Assembly (NCBI RefSeq): GCF_000160755.1
Contig: NZ_GG668582.1
Span: forward strand, 1 to 39,449
DNA length: 39,449 nucleotides
Source: Proteus mirabilis ATCC 29906
GTDB lineage: Bacteria > Pseudomonadota > Gammaproteobacteria > Enterobacterales > Enterobacteriaceae
Reading direction: 5' to 3'
Within the stretch, counting starts at the first letter, position 1. Each line of letters begins with the position of its first letter. Positions 38,657-39,449 of this stretch are shown in pieces. A program made the position numbers and the translations under genes. Under the pieces are notes generated by a model. It was not told the DNA's origin, ran no database searches, and saw nothing but the letters and a program-made list of their open reading frames with translations.

Positions 38657-39449
38657 GTGGCACAACGAGACTATGTGGGACGAGGACAGTCATCTGCTCG
38701 TCGTAAAAAGACAACGAAAGGCAAAGGTAAAAAGGCGGCCAGTGGGTTGCCTTTAACCACACTTATTGTAGCAATTGCGCTTGTGGCGCTATTTGTTGGC
38801 GGCCTCTATTTTATTACCCATAATAAAAAAGAGGTTGTCGAACCAACGTCATCAAGTGCAGGGCAACAACCAACTAACAACTTACCACCTAAACCGCAAG
38901 AGCGTTGGCAATATATCAAAGAGCTCGAGAATCGACAGGTGGGGAACCCATTACAGCCACCAGCGACCTCTTCAGGGAGCCAGATTAATCCGAAAGCGAC
39001 ACTTTCACCGGAGCAATTACGTTTTTTACAACAAATTGAAGCGGATAAACGTCAACCGGCGGTAGAGTTACCAGAAGTGCCTTATAACGGTGAAGTACCA
39101 CGTTCACAGGTTGTCATTACCCCACCGACAACCACCGCACCTTCGGTACAACCTTCGCAACCTTCAGCACCGGTAAAACAGGAGCCTGCACCCGCGATAA
39201 CGACACCAAAACCTGCGACGACTGAAGCGCGCTTTTTAGTCCAATGCGGTTCATTTAAAACCAATGAACAAGCCGAATCTGTACGCGCAACCTTAGCATT
39301 TTCCGGTATCGAAAGCCGTGTGACCAAAGGAAATGACGGTTGGATCCGCGTTTTATCTGGCCCATTTAATAAAGAGCAAGCCAATACGCTAAGCCGTCAA
39401 GCTGCAGGCGCAGGTGTATCAGGTTGTATTCTTCGTACTGCGGGGGGTT
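38657..39449 (+). CDS. ftsN: Cell division protein FtsN (end cut by window edge)
   Basis: Bitopic divisome protein that triggers constriction and activates septal peptidoglycan synthesis. The frame opens at GTG 38657 (MAQRDYVGRGQ, matching E. coli MAQRDYVRRSQ) and stays open for 264 codons to the edge. It has a basic cytoplasmic tail, a membrane segment (about 31-53, ending GGLYFITHNKK), the E-domain-like LPPKPQERWQYIKELENRQ, a Pro/Thr/Gln linker, and a SPOR domain from about 190. The SPOR cysteines C197 and C257 are kept. The end (LRTAGG) matches the family C-terminus, so only the stop codon is probably missing. The linker is shorter than in E. coli (319 aa total). No good Shine-Dalgarno is seen. 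Confidence 0.92.
   Translation, partial: MAQRDYVGRGQSSARRKKTTKGKGKKAASGLPLTTLIVAIALVALFVGGLYFITHNKKEVVEPTSSSAGQQPTNNLPPKPQERWQYIKELENRQVGNPLQPPATSSGSQINPKATLSPEQLRFLQQIEADKRQPAVELPEVPYNGEVPRSQVVITPPTTTAPSVQPSQPSAPVKQEPAPAITTPKPATTEARFLVQCGSFKTNEQAESVRATLAFSGIESRVTKGNDGWIRVLSGPFNKEQANTLSRQAAGAGVSGCILRTAGG

Noticed and set aside
38775-39065. 96-codon frame on the plus strand near the right end
   Set aside because: It lies in another frame of ftsN, whose GTG-started frame explains the whole stretch with clear domains.
39082-39384. 100-codon minus-strand frame with many Cys, Gly and Val residues
   Set aside because: It is the reverse of the Pro/Thr-rich linker and SPOR domain of ftsN and has no ribosome site.

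Overview
The window is chromosomal DNA of a low-GC member of the Enterobacterales, most likely Proteus or a close Morganellaceae relative. The proteins align along their length with Escherichia coli counterparts recalled from memory, the intergenic DNA is AT-rich, and the arginine cluster has argG between argB and argH. No database search was run. Gene order follows the E. coli 89-90 min backbone (ftsN-cytR-priA-rpmE-metJ-metBL ... ppc ... argECB(G)H-oxyR-sthA-fabR-yijD-trmA-btuB-murI-rrn), with several blocks that differ.

Region by region. Bases 1-60 hold an rRNA P1 promoter on the minus strand, so an rrn operon should begin just outside the left edge. Next come murI and btuB (overlapping, under a cobalamin riboswitch), trmA, fabR-yijD, and sthA tail to tail with oxyR. 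An OxyR operator lies upstream of oxyR. The arginine genes follow: argCBGH on the minus strand and divergent argE, with a 39-bp double ARG box between them. Between argE and ppc (about 13990-24700) lies a block not found there in E. coli: poxB; a three-gene operon of two uncharacterised membrane proteins and an M20D amidohydrolase; a CysB-like LysR regulator; proP; phrB; and a WaaH-like glycosyltransferase. After ppc come a small LEA-like helical protein, yqhA, metBL, divergent metJ with four met boxes, a yjjJ-type HipA-like kinase with its own DNA-binding domain, rpmE, priA (frameshifted at an A8 run), cytR, and ftsN (GTG start, running off the right edge).

How the genes fit together. Two biosynthetic regulons are readable from DNA sites: ArgR on argE/argCBGH and MetJ on metJ/metBL. 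Ppc supplies oxaloacetate, and hence aspartate, to both pathways. The least explained parts are two. The first is the DUF3100-type transporter pair plus M20D hydrolase (16370-18818), next to a CysB paralogue that keeps the CysB anion-pocket residues. This suggests, but does not prove, uptake and hydrolysis of an N-acylated, possibly sulfur-containing, compound. The second is the yjjJ insert (about 32930-34629), with five 12-bp iterons before its start codon and imperfect copies of one terminator on both sides.
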